Assembly (NCBI GenBank): GCA_010021705.1
Contig: RGMU01000079.1
Span: forward strand, 1-6,929
Reading direction: 5' to 3'
Length of the DNA stretch: 6,929 nucleotides
Origin: Chitinophagia bacterium
Lineage (GTDB): Bacteria; Bacteroidota; Bacteroidia; Chitinophagales; Chitinophagaceae
Below, piece after piece: positions 4,869 to 6,929 of the stretch. Each line of letters starts with the position of its first letter. Positions within the stretch are counted from its first letter, which is position 1. A program made the translations under genes and the position numbers. The notes beneath the pieces were generated by a model. It was not told the DNA's origin. It ran no database searches and worked only from the letters and a program-made list of their open reading frames with translations.

Positions 4869-6776
4869 ATGCGTTTTATATTGCTTTTAGTGCTGTTTTA
4901 TGGTTGCTGTGTTGCCCAAGTGGGGGCGCAAACCACCCGGCGGGCTAAAAAGCTGTATAAAAAAGCGGTTAAGGAATGGGTGGGCTACCAAAAAACGGCT
5001 GCTTACCGCAAAATGAGCCGCTCTATTCGCAAAAGTCCGCTATCGCCTGCCGGCTATGGCACGCTTGCGGAATGGTATTACTCTCAAAACCGGTTTAATG
5101 AGGCTGCCCACACCTTAGAAGAGGCTATGAACAACTGCGACAGCGGTAGGCGCACTTTTGCTAAGCCTTTGGCGCGCTGCCTGCTTAGGCTAAACGAACC
5201 GGGTAGGGTAATAAGCCTTGCCAACGAAATGCACCAAAGCAAAGACACCGAATGGAACGCCATTACACAACAGGCATTATGGCTGCAAAGCCTGTATTTA
5301 AGGTCTTATGTGTATGACGGCAAGCTAAAGCGCATGAGCAGTGCCATAAACAGTAAATATGTGGACATATACCCTGCCATGTCCACCGACACAACGATAT
5401 TGCTGTTTACCCGGCGGCTGAAAAACATGAACGAAGAATTTTTTATAGCCTCCTATACCGACACCTGCAAAGCATGGGAGGAAGCGCAAAACATGGGCGC
5501 ACCGCCCAATACGCCGGACAATGACGCCGCCCAATTTATTTCCGCAGACGGGCACTATTTGTTCTTTGCCCGGAGCGACATCCGGAGCTATAACGGCTGG
5601 AACGGTGGCGGGTATGACCTATTTATGGCATACCGCGTGGCGTTAGACAGTCCTTGGACTATCCCCGAGCCGTTTGGCGGTACTATCAACACGCCCTACA
5701 CCGAAACCACGCCTTGCCTGTCTGCCGATAACAGGTTTTTGTTTTTTGCGTCTAACCGCCCGGGTGGCTATGGCGGAATGGATATATGGATTTCGCAATA
5801 TGTGGAGGGTTATTGGCAGTTGCCTAAAAATGCGGGTAGTGCCATTAACACCGCAGGCAATGAAACTTCGCCCTATTTGGCTTTAGACAACAAAACGCTG
5901 TTTTTTACCAGTGATGGGCACTTAGGCTATGGTGGCACAGATATATACAAAGCCACGCAAACATCAGACACCACATTTAGCAATGTAACCAACCTATATG
6001 CCCCCATTAACACTCCCTACAACGAAGCCAGCTGCTGCCTAAAACCCAATGGCAAAGAGCTAATATTTGCCAGCGATAGGCAAGGACCCGCCGGCAACTA
6101 TGACCTATACACCGCCACGCTCCCCTTTAACATGCAGCCCGCCCCCATTAGCTTTTACAAAGGCTATGTGTATGACAGCCTGACCAAAGAACGGCTAAAC
6201 TTTGCGTCTATTTACATTACCAATGCCGGCAACGGCGACACCATCTATCATGCCCACAGCAACCGCGGAGACGGCAGTTTTTTATTCCCGCTGAACAATA
6301 AGCTGAAATATGCCGTTGCCTGTGCCCGCGTGGGCTATACCGAAATAGCCGATACATTTGCCTTTGATGCTGAAAAAACCAATCAAACCCTTTCGCGCCC
6401 CATAGCCATGCTACCGCGCGACTATCTTGCGCCTATCAATGATAGCCTTGTGGCTACCGTGCATTTTGACATTAACAAAGTGGAGCTTACCCCTGCCGAC
6501 AAAGCTGCCATTGCAGAAGGCATTGCTCCTTTTATAAACGACCAAACGATAATGGTATTTGTTAACGGCTATACCGACAACACCGGCAACCCGTTAATCA
6601 ATGAATCGCTTTCTACACGCAGGGCTGCCCTTGTGGCAAAAGAGGTGGTGAATTTGGGCATGGAGGAGCTTCAGGTAGTCTCTAAAGGGTGGGGCGAAGC
6701 AAAAATGATTGCCGACAACGACACCGAAGACAACCGCCGTAAAAACCGCCGCGTAGAAATTATGATAAAGCGGTAG
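4869..6776 (+). CDS. PorE-like TPR / PD40 propeller / CRD / OmpA-C envelope protein
   Basis: A 635-residue exported protein expected to sit in the periplasm at or near the outer membrane and bind peptidoglycan. Residues 1-21 are a signal peptide, probably cleaved after VGA or GAQ; the GCC at 12-14 lacks a good lipobox. Residues 24-150 are TPR-like helices. Five PD40 repeats follow: near 168-182, 220-234, 281-295, 334-348 and 387-402, with the GGYDLF, GGMDIW, GGTDIY and NYDLYT endings, so a five-bladed propeller is likely. A carboxypeptidase-regulatory-like beta domain spans about 428-500 (KGYVYDSLTKERLNFASIYI). The OmpA-like domain covers 525-635: VHFDINKVEL, GYTDNTGNPLINESLSTRRA, and NRRKNRRVEI, including the Asp and Arg that contact diaminopimelate. 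This order equals that of PorE, which anchors the type IX secretion machine to the wall, but Bacteroidota carry several paralogues, so the symbol is withheld. It stands as a single gene. Confidence 0.88.
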   Translation: MRFILLLVLFYGCCVAQVGAQTTRRAKKLYKKAVKEWVGYQKTAAYRKMSRSIRKSPLSPAGYGTLAEWYYSQNRFNEAAHTLEEAMNNCDSGRRTFAKPLARCLLRLNEPGRVISLANEMHQSKDTEWNAITQQALWLQSLYLRSYVYDGKLKRMSSAINSKYVDIYPAMSTDTTILLFTRRLKNMNEEFFIASYTDTCKAWEEAQNMGAPPNTPDNDAAQFISADGHYLFFARSDIRSYNGWNGGGYDLFMAYRVALDSPWTIPEPFGGTINTPYTETTPCLSADNRFLFFASNRPGGYGGMDIWISQYVEGYWQLPKNAGSAINTAGNETSPYLALDNKTLFFTSDGHLGYGGTDIYKATQTSDTTFSNVTNLYAPINTPYNEASCCLKPNGKELIFASDRQGPAGNYDLYTATLPFNMQPAPISFYKGYVYDSLTKERLNFASIYITNAGNGDTIYHAHSNRGDGSFLFPLNNKLKYAVACARVGYTEIADTFAFDAEKTNQTLSRPIAMLPRDYLAPINDSLVATVHFDINKVELTPADKAAIAEGIAPFINDQTIMVFVNGYTDNTGNPLINESLSTRRAALVAKEVVNLGMEELQVVSKGWGEAKMIADNDTEDNRRKNRRVEIMIKR

Positions 6777-6804
6777 GGAGTTAAAAAAACGGCTTACCGG
6801 GTAA

Positions 6805-6836
6805 TTTTGCCATGTAGCTACTTTGCCGTAACTTTG
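6805..6836 (+). promoter_or_regulatory. Near-ideal Bacteroidota promoter
   Basis: TTTTG at 6805-6809 lies 19 nt before TAACTTTG at 6829-6836, an exact TAnnTTTG. Transcription should start near 6843, giving a leader of about 11 nt before ATG 6854. This is the best promoter in the window and supports the phylum assignment. Confidence 0.7.
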
Positions 6837-6853
6837 TAGTAAAACGAAGGGAT

Positions 6854-6929
6854 ATGTCTGTATTAGATGTTCAAATTTTTGAACTTTTTAAGAAATATTT
6901 TAGCGAGGAGGAGTCCCGGCAGGTGCTTC
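6854..6929 (+). CDS. Start of a gene of unknown function, cut by window end
   Basis: Twenty-five codons are visible: MSVLDVQIFELFKKYFSEEE and then SRQVL. The pattern is charged and amphipathic, without a signal peptide. It resembles the start of small Bacteroidota proteins with a long coiled coil (L-F-K-K-Y-F-S-E-E-E-S), but too little is present for a family call. The start is supported by the strong promoter ending 17 nt upstream. Confidence 0.6.
   Translation, partial: MSVLDVQIFELFKKYFSEEESRQVL

Noticed and set aside
5325..5886. Frames on the minus strand and in a second plus frame within the PorE-like gene
   Set aside because: They are shadows of PD40-coding sequence, with compositions unlike real proteins.
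1..6929. Frequent GCCGG/GCCGGC strings as a possible dispersed motif
   Set aside because: Most fall in coding frames as Ala-Gly or Pro codons, without a fixed flanking consensus; it is better explained by codon use.
1..6929. CRISPR arrays, tRNA or rRNA genes, transposases
   Set aside because: No regularly spaced repeats, cloverleaf candidates or recombinase motifs were seen on either strand.

Overview
The window looks like chromosomal DNA from a member of the Bacteroidota. The evidence is promoter elements of the Bacteroidota form (TTG about 19 nt before TAnnTTTG, best seen before 6854 and 4573), start codons without Shine-Dalgarno sequences, and an envelope protein with the TPR / PD40 propeller / CRD / OmpA-C layout that is typical of this phylum. 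Genus level cannot be decided from the sequence.

Layout. (1) 2-1066: 3' part of an integral-membrane GT22 (Alg9/PIG-B-like) mannosyltransferase. (2) 1067-1274: a gap holding only a short reading frame broken by one in-frame TAA. (3) 1275-2656: two overlapping genes that look like SdpA and SdpB, the two membrane proteins that mature the SDP toxin of Bacillus. No SdpC-like precursor or SdpI-like immunity gene is visible. (4) 2778-3519: a HEPN/MNT (HepT/MntA) toxin-antitoxin module. The HEPN toxin is broken by what reads as a single missing T, while the nucleotidyltransferase antitoxin is intact. (5) 3565-4470, minus strand: two abutting genes of unknown function, a NCIAWA-type protein (recalled as DUF7689) and a small HPAY/HWF/ITGENPV protein whose N-terminus is encoded by a GC-rich, repeat-like hairpin sequence. 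(6) 4573-4779: a DUF433 antitoxin-like gene without its usual PIN-like toxin partner. (7) 4869-6776: a complete PorE-like protein (signal peptide, TPR-like helices, five PD40 repeats, CRD, peptidoglycan-binding OmpA domain). (8) 6854-end: start of another gene behind a near-ideal Bacteroidota promoter.

Taken together, 1.1-4.8 kb reads as an accessory segment of small conflict-type modules, several incomplete: sdpAB without sdpC, a HepT frameshift, a solitary DUF433. It lies between envelope genes. The most interesting element is the SdpA/SdpB-like pair outside Firmicutes. The most precise is the HepT frameshift, where one inserted base restores both the conserved ELAWK helix and the downstream RX4HXY active site.
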